From an uncultured Pseudovibrio sp. (GTDB lineage: Bacteria > Pseudomonadota > Alphaproteobacteria > Rhizobiales > Stappiaceae), in the NCBI GenBank assembly GCA_947496145.1, contig CANMBS010000011.1, positions 1 to 64,000 on the forward strand: a stretch of 64,000 nucleotides of DNA. The letters run 5' to 3'. Positions within the stretch are counted from its first letter, which is position 1. Each line of letters starts with the position of its first letter. Shown here piece by piece: positions 36,123-46,057 of the stretch. A program made the translations under genes and the position numbers. Below the pieces are notes generated by a model. The model searched no databases. It was not told the DNA's origin and saw only the letters and a program-made list of their open reading frames with translations.

Positions 36123-36788
36123 ATGTCATTCGAAAACCGGGCTGATTTCAGCCAGATTAAACCCGTAATGCGGATGTATGAGGATGTTTCACGTGAAACG
36201 TTTGAGCGTCTAAGTATCTATGTTGATCTTGTGCGCAAGTGGCAACCGGCGCAAAACCTGATCGCACCGTCGACCATGAATGATATCTGGATGCGGCATG
36301 TGGCTGATTCTATCCAGATTCAGCGCGGCCTTCCTGAGGCGCGGTCATGGATTGATTTCGGTAGTGGAGCAGGTTTCCCCGGTTTAGTCACAGCTATGCT
36401 TTTGAAGCAAGAAGGGGAAGAGGGCATTGTGCATATGGTTGAGAGCAACCAGCGCAAAGCAGCTTTCTTACGCACGGTGGCTCGTGAAGCTGGCTGTAAC
36501 GTGAAGGTTCATGCTGGTAGAATCGAAGCCGTAACGAAGAACTGGGGGACGCCGATTGAAGGTGTTTCGGCTCGTGCACTGGCTTCCTTGCAGGTTCTTT
36601 GCGGGTTTTCTACGCAGTTTGTACAGGGTGGTGCGTGTGCTGTTTTCCACAAAGGTCAAGATTTTCGACGTGAAATTGAAGAAGCATCTGCCGACTGGAC
36701 AATTGATCTGGTAGAAAAAGTAAGTCTTGTAGATCCGCTAAGTCGTGTTCTGGTCCTCACTAAAATTGAGCCGAAAACCGCTAAATAG
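36123..36788 (+). CDS. rsmG: 16S rRNA m7G527 methyltransferase RsmG (GidB)
   Basis: Methylates G527 of 16S rRNA; loss gives low streptomycin resistance. 221 residues from ATG 36123 (MSFENRADF), one base after mnmG. SAM-binding WIDFGSGAGFPGLV (about 78-91) and the R-x-x-x-L-A-S-L-Q core are typical. The early EDVSRETFERL segment is encoded by a parS-like site (36185-36200). It may alternatively start at a later Met. parA follows 11 bp downstream. Confidence 0.95.
   Translation: MSFENRADFSQIKPVMRMYEDVSRETFERLSIYVDLVRKWQPAQNLIAPSTMNDIWMRHVADSIQIQRGLPEARSWIDFGSGAGFPGLVTAMLLKQEGEEGIVHMVESNQRKAAFLRTVAREAGCNVKVHAGRIEAVTKNWGTPIEGVSARALASLQVLCGFSTQFVQGGACAVFHKGQDFRREIEEASADWTIDLVEKVSLVDPLSRVLVLTKIEPKTAK
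36185..36200. promoter_or_regulatory. Intragenic parS-like site in rsmG
   Basis: tgtttcacgtgaaacg, 15 of 16 to parS; read as D-V-S-R-E-T-F, a motif often seen at the start of alphaproteobacterial RsmG. Confidence 0.8.
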
Positions 36789-36799
36789 GGTGCTGTCGG

Positions 36800-37627
36800 A
36801 TGAGCTTACTGCCGCAATCTCCTCGTGTATTGACTATCGCCAACCAGAAGGGTGGCGTAGGCAAAACGACAACAGCCATCAATCTTGGCACTGCACTTGC
36901 CGCTATTGGTGAGCGCGTCCTGATTATTGACCTTGATCCGCAGGGAAACGCCTCGACAGGTCTTGGCATTGACCGGGTTGACCGGGAATACTCCACCTAT
37001 GATGTTTTGAGCGGTGATTCCACGCTGGAACAGTCCATTCTGGAAACGGCTGTTCCTCGGTTATGGATCGCTCCATCGACCATGGATTTGCTTGGTGTTG
37101 AGCTTGAGATTTCGGCGGCTCCTGACCGTACGTTCCGCCTTCGCAATGCGATTGCTGGCATGGTGCAGGCTGCTGAAAGAGGTGGGGCGCAAGGGTATTC
37201 CTACGTTCTTGTAGACTGTCCTCCATCTCTAAACCTTCTAACTATCAATGCATTGGCAGCATCTCACAGCATTTTGGTGCCGTTGCAGTGCGAGTTCTTT
37301 GCGCTGGAAGGTTTGAGCCAGCTGCTCAGCACGGTTGAGCAGGTGAAGCAGTCTCTGAACCCAGAGTTGAGTATCCACGGTATCGTGCTGACCATGTATG
37401 ACAGCCGGAACAATCTCTCCAGTCAGGTTGTGCAGGATGTACGTGAGACTATGGGGGATGCGGTGTATGAGACCGTGATCCCGCGTAACGTGCGTGTTTC
37501 TGAGGCTCCATCTTACGGCAAGCCTGCTTTGCTTTATGATCTGAAGTGTTCCGGGTCGCAGGCCTATCTTCGACTCGCTTCCGAAATCATTCAGCGTGAG
37601 CGTGACATGCGGATGGCGGCTGCCTGA
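36800..37627 (+). CDS. parA: Chromosome partitioning ATPase ParA
   Basis: Walker-type ATPase that moves ParB-parS complexes. 275 residues. Deviant Walker A KGGVGKTTTAIN at about 15-26, motif 2 DLDPQGNASTGLG and DCPPSLNLLT are complete. It is a chromosomal-type (short, no helix-turn-helix extension) ParA. Part of mnmE-mnmG-rsmG-parA-parB; parB starts 106 bp after its stop. Confidence 0.97.
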   Translation: MSLLPQSPRVLTIANQKGGVGKTTTAINLGTALAAIGERVLIIDLDPQGNASTGLGIDRVDREYSTYDVLSGDSTLEQSILETAVPRLWIAPSTMDLLGVELEISAAPDRTFRLRNAIAGMVQAAERGGAQGYSYVLVDCPPSLNLLTINALAASHSILVPLQCEFFALEGLSQLLSTVEQVKQSLNPELSIHGIVLTMYDSRNNLSSQVVQDVRETMGDAVYETVIPRNVRVSEAPSYGKPALLYDLKCSGSQAYLRLASEIIQRERDMRMAAA

Positions 37628-37733
37628 TCTGGTTGTCGCAGCTACATAGACAATAATTTGAGTTTATCCCGCAAAACGTGTGGGAAGGGAGTGTCGACTC
37701 CGATGCTTCTGAACGTGAATAGGTGAAATTGAA

Positions 37734-38633
37734 ATGGCGAAAACTGAGGAAGCAGGGCGAACCAATAAGCGACTTGGACGCGGCCTTGCAACACTGTTGG
37801 GTGACGTGAACTCAGAGCCAGCTGTTACCACGCCAGAACGTAATCGTGATATCCGTAAGGTGCCGATTGAATACCTTCAGCCAAACCCACGTAACCCACG
37901 GAAATCATTTGTAGAAGATGACCTGAATAATCTCACCGAGTCTGTTCGTGAGAAGGGGATTGTACAGCCTATTCTGGTGCGTCCCCGCCCGAATAAGCCG
38001 GGACACTTTGAGATCATCGCAGGGGAACGCCGCTGGCGTGCAGCGCAAAAGGCTGGTCTCCATGAAGCGCCGATTGTGGTTCGTGAGGTTACCGATCAGG
38101 AAGCGCTTGAGCTTGCGATTATCGAGAACGTTCAGCGTGCAGACCTAAACCCGATCGAAGAAGCGTTGGGTTACGATCAGCTGATTGAAGAGTTCTCGTA
38201 CAGCCAGGTTGAGCTTTCCAAGGTGATTGGTAAGAGCCGCAGTCATGTGGCGAATACACTGCGTTTGCTGAAGCTGCCAAACTCTGTGAAGGATTATCTG
38301 GCAGAGGGGCTGCTGACTGCGGGTCATGCGCGTGCGCTGATCACTGCGGAAGATCCGGCTGCACTTGCTGAGTTGATCGTGGAGAAGGGGCTGACAGTTC
38401 GTGATGCGGAGCGTCTCGCGCAAAACCCGGAGCTGTTCCAGAAGAAAGAAGCCGCGCCTAAGCCGGAGAAAGACGCTGATACACGCGCTCTGGAAAAGCG
38501 TTTGACGGATGGCTTGGGGCTTAAGGTGGCTATTGCTCACAAGGCTGAGAAGGGCACAGGTGAGCTTAAGATCAAGTACAAGAATGTAGAGCAGCTGGAC
38601 GAGGTTTGCCGCTTGCTGGGCATTCAGAACTGA
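37734..38633 (+). CDS. parB: Chromosome partitioning protein ParB
   Basis: Binds parS and, with CTP, slides and spreads to form the partition complex. 299 residues. N-terminal KRLGRGLATLLG contacts ParA. The CTP-binding core has QPILVRPR and GERRWRAAQKAGL. The helix-turn-helix YSQVELSKVIGKSRSHVAN lies around residue 160, and a C-terminal dimer domain follows. The parS target cluster lies upstream at 30.4-36.2 kb. A terminator follows. Confidence 0.97.
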   Translation: MAKTEEAGRTNKRLGRGLATLLGDVNSEPAVTTPERNRDIRKVPIEYLQPNPRNPRKSFVEDDLNNLTESVREKGIVQPILVRPRPNKPGHFEIIAGERRWRAAQKAGLHEAPIVVREVTDQEALELAIIENVQRADLNPIEEALGYDQLIEEFSYSQVELSKVIGKSRSHVANTLRLLKLPNSVKDYLAEGLLTAGHARALITAEDPAALAELIVEKGLTVRDAERLAQNPELFQKKEAAPKPEKDADTRALEKRLTDGLGLKVAIAHKAEKGTGELKIKYKNVEQLDEVCRLLGIQN

Positions 38634-38959
38634 TTTCTCTTAGAATTTGAATGTGAAAGGGTCGTGCCTCTTAAATGAGGCACGGCCTTTTTCGATTCGG
38701 GTACGAAACGCCTTATTTTGCTGATTTACCACACTTCAATAAGTGGGGCCTTACGTCGCGTTTCCTTAACGGATCTTAAATATTACTTGGAAATTATAGC
38801 CAGCTCACCTATAAATACCCCTAAATTCTCTTGGGTTACATCTCATAGAAATAACAACAACAAGGCATTCAAGCATGGCAATTGGGTGCGAAAACTCAGC
38901 CAGAACAGGCTGTCTTATTCGCGTTCCTGTGCGATTTGAGGCTGAAAGGTGATGCTTAA
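38634..38959. other. Gene-free spacer after parB
   Basis: 326 bp. It contains the parB terminator. The remainder is A/T-rich (for example around 38770-38870) with no recognisable RNA gene, repeat or binding site. It presumably holds the promoter for the membrane gene at 38960. Confidence 0.6.
38659..38692 (+). terminator. Terminator after parB
   Basis: Stem ggtcgtgcctc / gaggcacggcc with loop ttaaat, then five T; 26 bp past the parB stop. Confidence 0.88.
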
Positions 38960-39580
38960 ATGAGCAGTAAAACCGGTTTTCTCCTGATGTCCATCTTGCT
39001 TTTCTTAGGAGTGCTGTTTTCATTTAATCCAGCTCCACACTTATTTACTGAGACAGGCCCTTTTGAACTGACACAAGCCCTCTTTATGGCTGTCAGTTTT
39101 CTGGTCTGGACCCGTTTGGCGATCAGCAAGTGGCGGAACAGTGAGCTGGTGGGCGGGTTCGATTATACGATCGCGGTGTTTTTCGCGGTAGTGAGCCTTG
39201 TTGTTTTGGGGAGGGAAACCTCATTCCTGCGCGTTTATGGGTTAGACAGAGAGTTTGTTATGCTCCTGAAGATTCTGACTACGGCAGTTGTGGTTCCTAT
39301 CCTTGCTTTGCTATGCATCAAGTGGATCCGTAATGTGGGGCAGGCCTGGAGGTTATGTCGTCAGTTTATGGCTACACCAAACTTCTTCTGGGTGATAGCT
39401 GCATTTGTACTCGTTCTGCTCGGCGACGTATTTGAAAAAGAGTTTCTGCCGTTTCAGAGTAATCTGGTTTGGGAAGAAATCTTTGAGTTGATGGGCTATC
39501 TGGCAATATTCACTGGAGCTCTGGTTTCTGAGCATACGGAAAAAACTGCTGAAATCATTGAGCAGGAAATTGTGGCTTAG
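38960..39580 (+). CDS. Multi-pass membrane protein of unknown function
   Basis: 206 residues with about six hydrophobic segments (starting TGFLLMSILLFLGVLFSF, then around 37-52, 66-82, 101-120, 140-155 and 175-190). The last loop carries EKEFLPFQSNLVWEEIFELMGYLA, and the tail is acidic. I do not recognise the family. It stands alone and is followed by its own terminator. Confidence 0.7.
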   Translation: MSSKTGFLLMSILLFLGVLFSFNPAPHLFTETGPFELTQALFMAVSFLVWTRLAISKWRNSELVGGFDYTIAVFFAVVSLVVLGRETSFLRVYGLDREFVMLLKILTTAVVVPILALLCIKWIRNVGQAWRLCRQFMATPNFFWVIAAFVLVLLGDVFEKEFLPFQSNLVWEEIFELMGYLAIFTGALVSEHTEKTAEIIEQEIVA

Positions 39581-39646
39581 CCATAAAGGTCGGCAGTCTT
39601 TGGAGAGAGACTGCGAGGTTTACATTTTGAAATTGGTATTAAGAGC

Positions 39647-39680
39647 AAAACGCCGCTGGGGTGATCTGGCGGCGTTTTTT
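39647..39680 (+). terminator. Terminator after the membrane gene
   Basis: Stem acgccgc (39650-39656) with gcggcgt (39669-39675), then T up to 39680 (six T). Confidence 0.8.
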
Positions 39681-39716
39681 GTGCAGGTTGCGAAAGAAAA
39701 AGCATGCTGAGTGTGC

Positions 39717-40386
39717 GGCTACACTCTACATACCCCACAAACGCAGAGGGTATAGATCCCGGCGCGGGGGCCGGGAAGACACCGTGGGGAGGCGCTTTGT
39801 TCCAATTTAAGTGCTCGGACAAACGGCTACCCATGTCGGACGGAGCGTAGCGGAGATCCGGCATCCAGAGCAGAGATTACAGGCGCTCATGCAGGCCATT
39901 CTGGATACCGCATCGCACTTCGTTTGTGCGGCATGACGGCTGAAGGAGCGAGTGTGCAGTGCTTAAGAAACTTATCCCCCTCCCTCAAACCTGCTGCATA
40001 CTAATCCTCAAGCTCACGCATTCGGGCAGTCGGGGGAACGTCCTTCGGTTTGGTGTGGGCTGGACGGGGCTACTGTGAAGGGTAACGCACTTTGCAGCGG
40101 GTTCGTGGAGGTTCCCCTTTCGCCAACAGTGTTGAGGGATAGCGGATGTCCGGTCAAACCAAAGGGCGCCAGCACTGAGTGACACTTCTCTTCGAGAAGT
40201 GGCATTTCCAAGTGTCTTTTGGAGCTTGGCCTTAGCCTCCTGCAAAAACGTCCGGGCAAGGCAAGAAGCCAATGCCGAAGAAACTTATTTACTCATACTG
40301 CGCAGGCATTGCCTGCTTGCCTTGCCCATCTCGTAAAACGGGGCAAAAACGAAAACACCGCCGGAGAAGGTCCAGCGGTGCTAAAG
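39717..40386. repeat. Composite dispersed repeat, copy B
   Basis: Collinear with 641-1341 over about 670 bp. The left part is a shortened repeat unit (cacaaacgcagaggg onward). The right part is the second module, from about 39966 (acttatccccctccctcaaa), with the long hairpin at about 40254-40327 and the closing caccgccgga/tccagcggtg hairpin at 40356-40380. The copies differ most around 40178-40207 and between 40330 and 40353. Copy A has a parS-like 16-mer there that copy B lacks. A minus-strand gene ends just to its right, as in copy A. Confidence 0.8.
40356..40380 (-). terminator. Hairpin downstream of minus-strand membrane gene
   Basis: Arms caccgccgga and tccagcggtg with a five-base loop; on the minus strand the stem is followed by tttt. 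The counterpart of the mutS hairpin at 1311. Confidence 0.5.
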
Positions 40387-40401
40387 GTGTTTGTATTGCT
40401 G

Positions 40402-40761
40402 TCAGGATATTGCTGACAGCTTTTCTAATCGAGTGAGAATCTCCTGCTTCTTCTTTTCAGCTCTCAGGGGTTTCCCAAACATCAGGGTCAAACAAATGAA
40501 ATACCACCTGAGAAACCAGTAGAAAAAAATGAGAAATATTGGAGCTATAATGAGCAAGGCTAATGATGCACCAATCAGAGGGTAAAAAACACTTAGAGGT
40601 GTGATCAGTAAGAGAATGGGGAGCATGGGAAGGAAGAACCAGATCCATAGTGTTGCCATGCCAAAGATTGCAAAGAATGGAAGCCTTAAGCAAAAGTCAA
40701 TCGCCCAGAGTTCGTGCCGGGCAAATTTGAGCTTTGTCCGGTGTGACAGTGTTTTAAACAT
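40402..40761 (-). CDS. Small membrane protein of unknown function
   Basis: 119 residues with about three long hydrophobic segments (PFFAIFGMATLWIWFFLP, ILLLITPLSVFYPLIG, ASLALLIIAPIFLIFF), then a charged tail EKKKQEILTRLEKL. No known motif. It lies between the repeat composite and holA. Confidence 0.6.
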   Translation of the reverse strand: MFKTLSHRTKLKFARHELWAIDFCLRLPFFAIFGMATLWIWFFLPMLPILLLITPLSVFYPLIGASLALLIIAPIFLIFFYWFLRWYFICLTLMFGKPLRAEKKKQEILTRLEKLSAIS

Positions 40762-40865
40762 ACTATCTCTATGATTACGATATTGAAATATTTAGGACCC
40801 AATCGTCAGATAAGGTAGCTCGGAAGCAGAGTTAGCAGGTGTGAGTTGCACGTACCTGCCCAACC

Positions 40866-41906
40866 CTACCTCCGCCTGCCAGATGCCTTTGCCACCTGCG
40901 CGATTGCCAGCAAGGTGTGGGAGACGATTGCGTTTGAGAGGTTGGCGTTAAAGCGGGCCTCTTTTACTGCCTCGCTGAGGCGGATGAGGGCGCGTTCCAG
41001 AAAGTTTTCGTTCCAGATGTTGACCTGCTGGACGATCCTGGCGCGGCGTTTCCAGAAGATTGGAGGGCGGATGCCTGCTATCACGTCTTCCACGGCAATG
41101 CGCTGATTGGCTTTTAAGCGGCACAGGTGGAGCATCTGGAAGTGTCTGAGGGCTTGGGAAGCTATGACGCCAGCGTCTGTCCCTGAGGCTGAGAGGCGCT
41201 CTAAGCCATGGTCCAGAGTGACAGTGTCTCCAAGAGCGGCTGCATCGATGAGCTCGTCCATCGCGAAGGCAGAGGCATCACCGATGATTTCTTCCACGTG
41301 ATGAACTTCGATGCGATTGTCATTCATCGCGTAGAGGCAGAGTTTTTTCAGCTCACCACGGCTGGCGATACGGTCTGCACCTAAAAGGGTGTGCAGCGCC
41401 ATACGGGCTTCTTTGCTGATTTGCAGGCCCGCTGAGTGGGTTTCTTCGTCTATGAGACGATCTACATCACGGGCGGTGTCTGCAAAGCAGGGGATGGCCA
41501 CAGCGGTTTTACTGGATTCAAACTTTTTGCGCAGGCCAGAGGTCTTTTTCAGGTCTCCGGCCTCAACGACGATGAAGGCAGTAAAGTCGTTGTTTTTAAG
41601 AAGAGGTTCAACAGCGGGAAGAATGCTCTTGGTGCCGTTTTCGCGAACCCAGATGGTTCTGCGTCCACCAAAGAGGGGGATGGTCAGGGCTTCATCAACA
41701 AGGCGGCTCGGGTCGCTGGCAATATCGGCAGCATCCAGCTTTACCTGCGAGAAGGGATCATCATTCTCAGCCGCGGCTTTGGAAATGAGAGCTTGTGCAC
41801 GTTCGTTCACCAACCCGGTGTCTGGTCCATAAACAAGGATGAGGTTTACGGAGTCTGGCGGGTTGGCGATATATCGGTCTATTTCAGCAGCTTTGAGGGC
41901 TACCAT
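40866..41906 (-). CDS. holA: DNA polymerase III delta subunit
   Basis: Clamp-loader subunit that opens the beta clamp. 346 residues, AAA+ like but without a functional P-loop, as usual for HolA: YGPDTGLVNERA at the start and SRGELKKLCLYA in the lid. It closes the leuS-lptE-holA operon, an arrangement common in Alphaproteobacteria; 7 bp separate it from lptE. Confidence 0.92.
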   Translation of the reverse strand: MVALKAAEIDRYIANPPDSVNLILVYGPDTGLVNERAQALISKAAAENDDPFSQVKLDAADIASDPSRLVDEALTIPLFGGRRTIWVRENGTKSILPAVEPLLKNNDFTAFIVVEAGDLKKTSGLRKKFESSKTAVAIPCFADTARDVDRLIDEETHSAGLQISKEARMALHTLLGADRIASRGELKKLCLYAMNDNRIEVHHVEEIIGDASAFAMDELIDAAALGDTVTLDHGLERLSASGTDAGVIASQALRHFQMLHLCRLKANQRIAVEDVIAGIRPPIFWKRRARIVQQVNIWNENFLERALIRLSEAVKEARFNANLSNAIVSHTLLAIAQVAKASGRRR

Positions 41907-41913
41907 GCTGGTC

Positions 41914-42516
41914 CTATTCTACAGGATTGGTTGCAAAGAAGCTGGCAATACGAGTGTTGATGTCTCTTGCGACAACCTTTGTTGCGCGGGAATCTGCATC
42001 TTTTTCTGCTCTTACGTTTGCAAAGCGCTGGCTTGAGAAGTCAAAGGAAGCAGATGCGAAAGAACGACCTGTATAGAGCGTGCGATCTGTTGCGATTTCT
42101 GAGAGCACAAAGCTTGTGTTGATAGTGATGTTGTAAGCTGTCGGTACGTCTGCCAACTGTTCAACACCCACTTCTGCACGGCGCTTATCTGTCAGGATTT
42201 CAAGACGGTACTTGGGGGGAAGGCCCTTGCCACCGCGGTTGAATGCAAAGATCAGCTGATTGCGCAGTTCCTGATTTATGCGTTTAACTGTGCCAGTGTC
42301 TCCATAGCTTGGAAAATCAATGGAGACAGATGCCATCTGGCTTTGAACGGTTTTGGATTGTTCCGAACCATCAGCGGTCAGGCCCGGGCTGACGCCATAT
42401 AGAGGGCGGAACTGACAACCGGAAAGGAGAAGGGCACCTGCAACAACAGTTGCCCCGCCGAGCAGAACCCGGCGGGAAAGGCGACCTGATTTAGCAGGGC
42501 GATCAAACAACGACAT
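41914..42516 (-). CDS. lptE: LPS-assembly lipoprotein LptE
   Basis: Outer-membrane plug of the LptD/LptE LPS translocon. 200 residues. Lipoprotein signal with lipobox L-S-G-C (Cys34) after [14 protein letters not shown] twin-arginine pair (S-R-R) precedes the hydrophobic stretch, which is unusual for LptE. After the Cys comes FRPLYG, the typical LptE start. It overlaps the leuS end by 14 nt, so translation is probably coupled. Confidence 0.92.
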   Translation of the reverse strand: MSLFDRPAKSGRLSRRVLLGGATVVAGALLLSGCQFRPLYGVSPGLTADGSEQSKTVQSQMASVSIDFPSYGDTGTVKRINQELRNQLIFAFNRGGKGLPPKYRLEILTDKRRAEVGVEQLADVPTAYNITINTSFVLSEIATDRTLYTGRSFASASFDFSSQRFANVRAEKDADSRATKVVARDINTRIASFFATNPVE

Positions 42517-45115
42517 TTACAATCCTCTGAGGTACCACGATGATTTTACGTGGGGCCTTGCCGTCCAGAGCTTTCTGAACAGCCTCATGAGCCAGAGTAG
42601 CTTCTTCTACCTGCTCTTTGGAAGAGTCTCTTGCTACAGAAAGCTCACCTTTTTTCTTCCCGTTGATTTGAATCGGAAGCGTAATGGTGTTTTCTACCAG
42701 CAGATCCTCTTCAACAACAGGCCAGTTTGATGTGGATACCAGTCCTTCATTGCCGAGCATGGACCAGCACTCTTCGGAGAGGTGAGGCGTGATTGGTTCC
42801 ATGAGCTGCAAAATGAAGCCAGCTGCTTCGCGCAGAGCATATGCCATATCAGGCTTGCTCAGGTCTGCCAGAAGCGCTTTGCTGATTGCGTTGGTGAACT
42901 CGTAAAGACGGGCGACAGCACGGTTGAAACCCAGATTTTCGAAGTCTTTTGTTATGGCAGACAGAATCTTGTGGGAGGTGCGACGCAGTGCTGTTGCTTC
43001 CTCACCAAATTCAGCAGGTCTGGCAATATTGGCATCAGTTTTCTCTGAGATTTCGCTGATGATACGCCATACACGCTGTACGTGACGCCAGGCGCCGATT
43101 ACACCGTCTTCTGTCCAGATGACATCACGCTCCGGAGGACTGTCGGACAGAACGAAGAGACGACCAGTATCTGCACCGTAAGTGTCGATAATGTCCTTCG
43201 GATCAACAACGTTCTTCTTCGACTTGGACATCTTCTCAACAGAGCCGATGGTGACAGGTTCGCCGGTTTCAGCGTGAACGGCTTTTCTATCCCCCTCGGT
43301 GCTGATGATGTTAATCTCAGCAGGTGTTACCCATTTGCCAGCAGTATCCTTATAGGTTTCATGGTTCACCATACCCTGAGTAAAGAGGCCTTTGAATGGC
43401 TCCTTCACATCCAGATGCCTGGTGATTTGCATGGCGCGGGCGAAGAAGCGGGAGTAGAGCAGGTGCAGGATCGCATGCTCAATGCCGCCAATGTACTGGT
43501 CAACAGGTAACCATTCAGACGCTGCTTTTGGATCGGTTGGGTTGCTGTTCTTAGGATCAGTGAAGCGTGCGAAATACCATGAGGAATCCACGAAGGTGTC
43601 CATAGTATCAGTTTCACGCTGAGCGTCCTTGCCACAGCATGGACACTTTACATTGCGCCATGTTGGGTGGCGGTCCAGCGGGTTGCCCGGACGGTCGAAG
43701 GTGACGTCTTCCGGCAGGACGATTGGCAGGCTTTCTTTTGGCGCAGGCTGAACACCACAGTCATCACAGTGGATGACCGGGATTGGGCAACCCCAGTAAC
43801 GCTGACGGGAGATGCCCCAGTCGCGCAGACGGTAGTTGGTTTCGCGGTGGGCCTGCTGCTTGCCTTTAACTTCCTGCGCTTCCAGTTTATCGGAGACAGC
43901 ATTCTTTGCGTCTTCGATGGACATGCCGTTCATGAAGTCAGAGTTAAAGATGGAGCCTTCACCGGTGTAAGCTTCTGTGCCAACTTCGAAGGTTGCTGCG
44001 TCTTCACCTTCTGGCAGTACAACTGCTTTAACCGGCAGCTTGTATTTGTGAGCAAAGTCCAGATCGCGCTGGTCATGTGCCGGACATGCGAAGATTGCGC
44101 CTGTGCCGTAGTCCATCAGGATGAAGTTTGCTACGTAAACTGGCAGCTCCCAGGATGGATCGAGCGGGTGTTTGACGCGCAGGCCGGTGTCGAAACCGAG
44201 CTTATCAGCTGTCTCAATTGCTTCCTCGGTGGTGCCAATGCGGCGGCACTCTGCGATGAAGGCCTGTAGCTCTTCGCTGGTTTCAGCCAGTTTTTGTGTG
44301 ATTGGATGGTCCGGAGACAGGCCCATGAAGGACGCACCGTACAGCGTGTCCGGACGGGTGGTGAAGATCTCCAGAGTTTCGTCGCCGGTTGGAGCGGTTT
44401 GCGTGAACTCGAAGTTGACCTTCAGGCCAACAGACTTGCCGATCCAGTTTTTCTGCATCAGGCGAACTTTTTCCGGCCAGCCTTCCAGCGTGTCGATGGC
44501 TTCCAGCAGGTCTTCTGAGTGTTCCGAGATCTTGAAGAACCACTGAGTCAGGTCTTTCTGCTCAACAACCGCACCGGAGCGCCAGCCTTTGCCGTCGATC
44601 ACCTGTTCGTTTGCCAGAACGGTCATATCGACCGGGTCCCAGTTTACTTTCGCGTTTTTGCGATAAACCAGACCAGCTTCGAGGAAATCCAGGAACAGGG
44701 CCTGCTGCTGGGCGTAATAATCTTCATCACAAGTCGCGAATTCGCGACTCCAATCGAAGGAGAGACCGATTGTTTTCAGCTGAGCGCGCATTGCTGCGAT
44801 GTTGTCGTAGGTCCAGCCCTTTGGGTGTACCTTTTTTTCAGCAGCTGCGTTTTCAGCAGGCATGCCGAATGCATCCCAGCCCATTGGGTGCAGAACATTG
44901 AAGCCGCGAGCACGTTTGAAGCGTGCCACAACATCGCCCATGGCGTAGTTACGCACATGTCCCATATGGAGGCGACCGGATGGGTAAGGGAACATTTCCA
45001 GTACGTAGTACTTCTCGCGCGGATCATCGTTGTCCGTCTCGAAGATCTTCTTTTCATCCCATACTTTTTGCCAGCGCGCTTCCGTAGCGCGTGCATTATA
45101 CCTATCCGTAGCCAT
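42503..45115 (-). CDS. leuS: Leucyl-tRNA synthetase
   Basis: Charges tRNA-Leu; class I enzyme of 870 residues. HIGH signature in [14 protein letters not shown] (about 42-55), a CP1 editing insert, a zinc-like C-x2-C...C-x2-C region ([20 protein letters not shown]) and KMSKSKKN are all visible. First in leuS-lptE-holA; divergent from the YggS-type gene, with a 212-bp promoter gap. Confidence 0.97.
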   Translation of the reverse strand: MATDRYNARATEARWQKVWDEKKIFETDNDDPREKYYVLEMFPYPSGRLHMGHVRNYAMGDVVARFKRARGFNVLHPMGWDAFGMPAENAAAEKKVHPKGWTYDNIAAMRAQLKTIGLSFDWSREFATCDEDYYAQQQALFLDFLEAGLVYRKNAKVNWDPVDMTVLANEQVIDGKGWRSGAVVEQKDLTQWFFKISEHSEDLLEAIDTLEGWPEKVRLMQKNWIGKSVGLKVNFEFTQTAPTGDETLEIFTTRPDTLYGASFMGLSPDHPITQKLAETSEELQAFIAECRRIGTTEEAIETADKLGFDTGLRVKHPLDPSWELPVYVANFILMDYGTGAIFACPAHDQRDLDFAHKYKLPVKAVVLPEGEDAATFEVGTEAYTGEGSIFNSDFMNGMSIEDAKNAVSDKLEAQEVKGKQQAHRETNYRLRDWGISRQRYWGCPIPVIHCDDCGVQPAPKESLPIVLPEDVTFDRPGNPLDRHPTWRNVKCPCCGKDAQRETDTMDTFVDSSWYFARFTDPKNSNPTDPKAASEWLPVDQYIGGIEHAILHLLYSRFFARAMQITRHLDVKEPFKGLFTQGMVNHETYKDTAGKWVTPAEINIISTEGDRKAVHAETGEPVTIGSVEKMSKSKKNVVDPKDIIDTYGADTGRLFVLSDSPPERDVIWTEDGVIGAWRHVQRVWRIISEISEKTDANIARPAEFGEEATALRRTSHKILSAITKDFENLGFNRAVARLYEFTNAISKALLADLSKPDMAYALREAAGFILQLMEPITPHLSEECWSMLGNEGLVSTSNWPVVEEDLLVENTITLPIQINGKKKGELSVARDSSKEQVEEATLAHEAVQKALDGKAPRKIIVVPQRIVNVVV

Positions 45116-45327
45116 TTATTCCGCCGTGTGTTTGATTTTTGCGCTAGACGAGCAAATTCTGTTTGATCGGACTGTCACCAGAAATTGCCAGTCTGGTCAA
45201 GCGCTGAGCCACTGAAAAAAGGAGAAGATTACTCAGAAAATTCTCAATGAAGTGCAACTACTCTTGCTTTTAGACCTTAGGGAGCGCATTTCATGTCTCA
45301 AATATGTATTTTTCACTGGAGTTTGGA

Positions 45328-46005
45328 ATGAGCGACGCTGCTGCACTTCGCCTGCAAGAGGTTAAGGAAAACATCGGGAAAGCTGAGAAGGATGCTGAAC
45401 GCTCAGCCGGGTCTGTGACTTTGATCGCAGTGTCCAAAACCTTCGAAGCTTCAGCAATCAAGCCGGTTCTGGAAGCAGGGCAGCGTGTGTTTGGTGAAAA
45501 CCGCGTTCAGGAAGCTATGGGCAAATGGCCGAAGCTTCGTGAGGAGTTTGAGGGTGTTGAGCTGCACCTGATCGGTCCGCTGCAGTCCAACAAGGCGAAA
45601 GAGGCTGTACAGACCTTTGATGTGATCCACACTGTGGACCGTGATAAGATTGCAAAAGCTCTGAAAGTGGAAATGGATAAGCAAGGTAAGACGCCAAAGT
45701 TGTTTATTCAGGTTAATACCGGGGAAGAAGACCAGAAGGCTGGTATTCCTCCGAAGGAAGCAGATGCGTTTATTGCCAAGTGCCGGAATGAATATGGGCT
45801 GGAAATTGAAGGTCTAATGTGCATTCCGCCCGTTGAGGACGCTCCGGGTATGCACTTTGCACTACTTGAGAAGATTGCGAAGCGGAATGGGTTGGAAAAG
45901 CTCTCCATGGGCATGTCTGCGGATTATCCGATTGCTGTTCAGCATGGAGCGACGCATGTGCGGGTCGGTTCTGGTGTGTTCGGCGCACGCGACTATTCTG
46001 TGTGA
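45328..46005 (+). CDS. PLP homeostasis protein YggS/PipY family
   Basis: 225-residue single-domain PLP-binding barrel protein, like the N-terminal domain of alanine racemase but non-catalytic; it controls free PLP. PLP lysine in LIAVSKTF (about residue 36); GENRVQEA and SMGMSADYPIAV are typical. The start is ATG 45328, next to a ggag ribosome site; an earlier ATG at 45304 is out of place. A bidirectional hairpin follows. Confidence 0.92.
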   Translation: MSDAAALRLQEVKENIGKAEKDAERSAGSVTLIAVSKTFEASAIKPVLEAGQRVFGENRVQEAMGKWPKLREEFEGVELHLIGPLQSNKAKEAVQTFDVIHTVDRDKIAKALKVEMDKQGKTPKLFIQVNTGEEDQKAGIPPKEADAFIAKCRNEYGLEIEGLMCIPPVEDAPGMHFALLEKIAKRNGLEKLSMGMSADYPIAVQHGATHVRVGSGVFGARDYSV

Positions 46006-46026
46006 GGCGCTGTAAGTTTGAAGCTG

Positions 46027-46053
46027 AATGGGCGAGGGAGAAACTCGCCCATT
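46027..46053. terminator. Bidirectional terminator hairpin
   Basis: Perfect ten-base stem aatgggcgag / ctcgcccatt with a seven-base loop, between the converging YggS-type and hydrolase genes (stops at 46005 and 46058). Confidence 0.75.
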
Positions 46054-46057
46054 TGCG

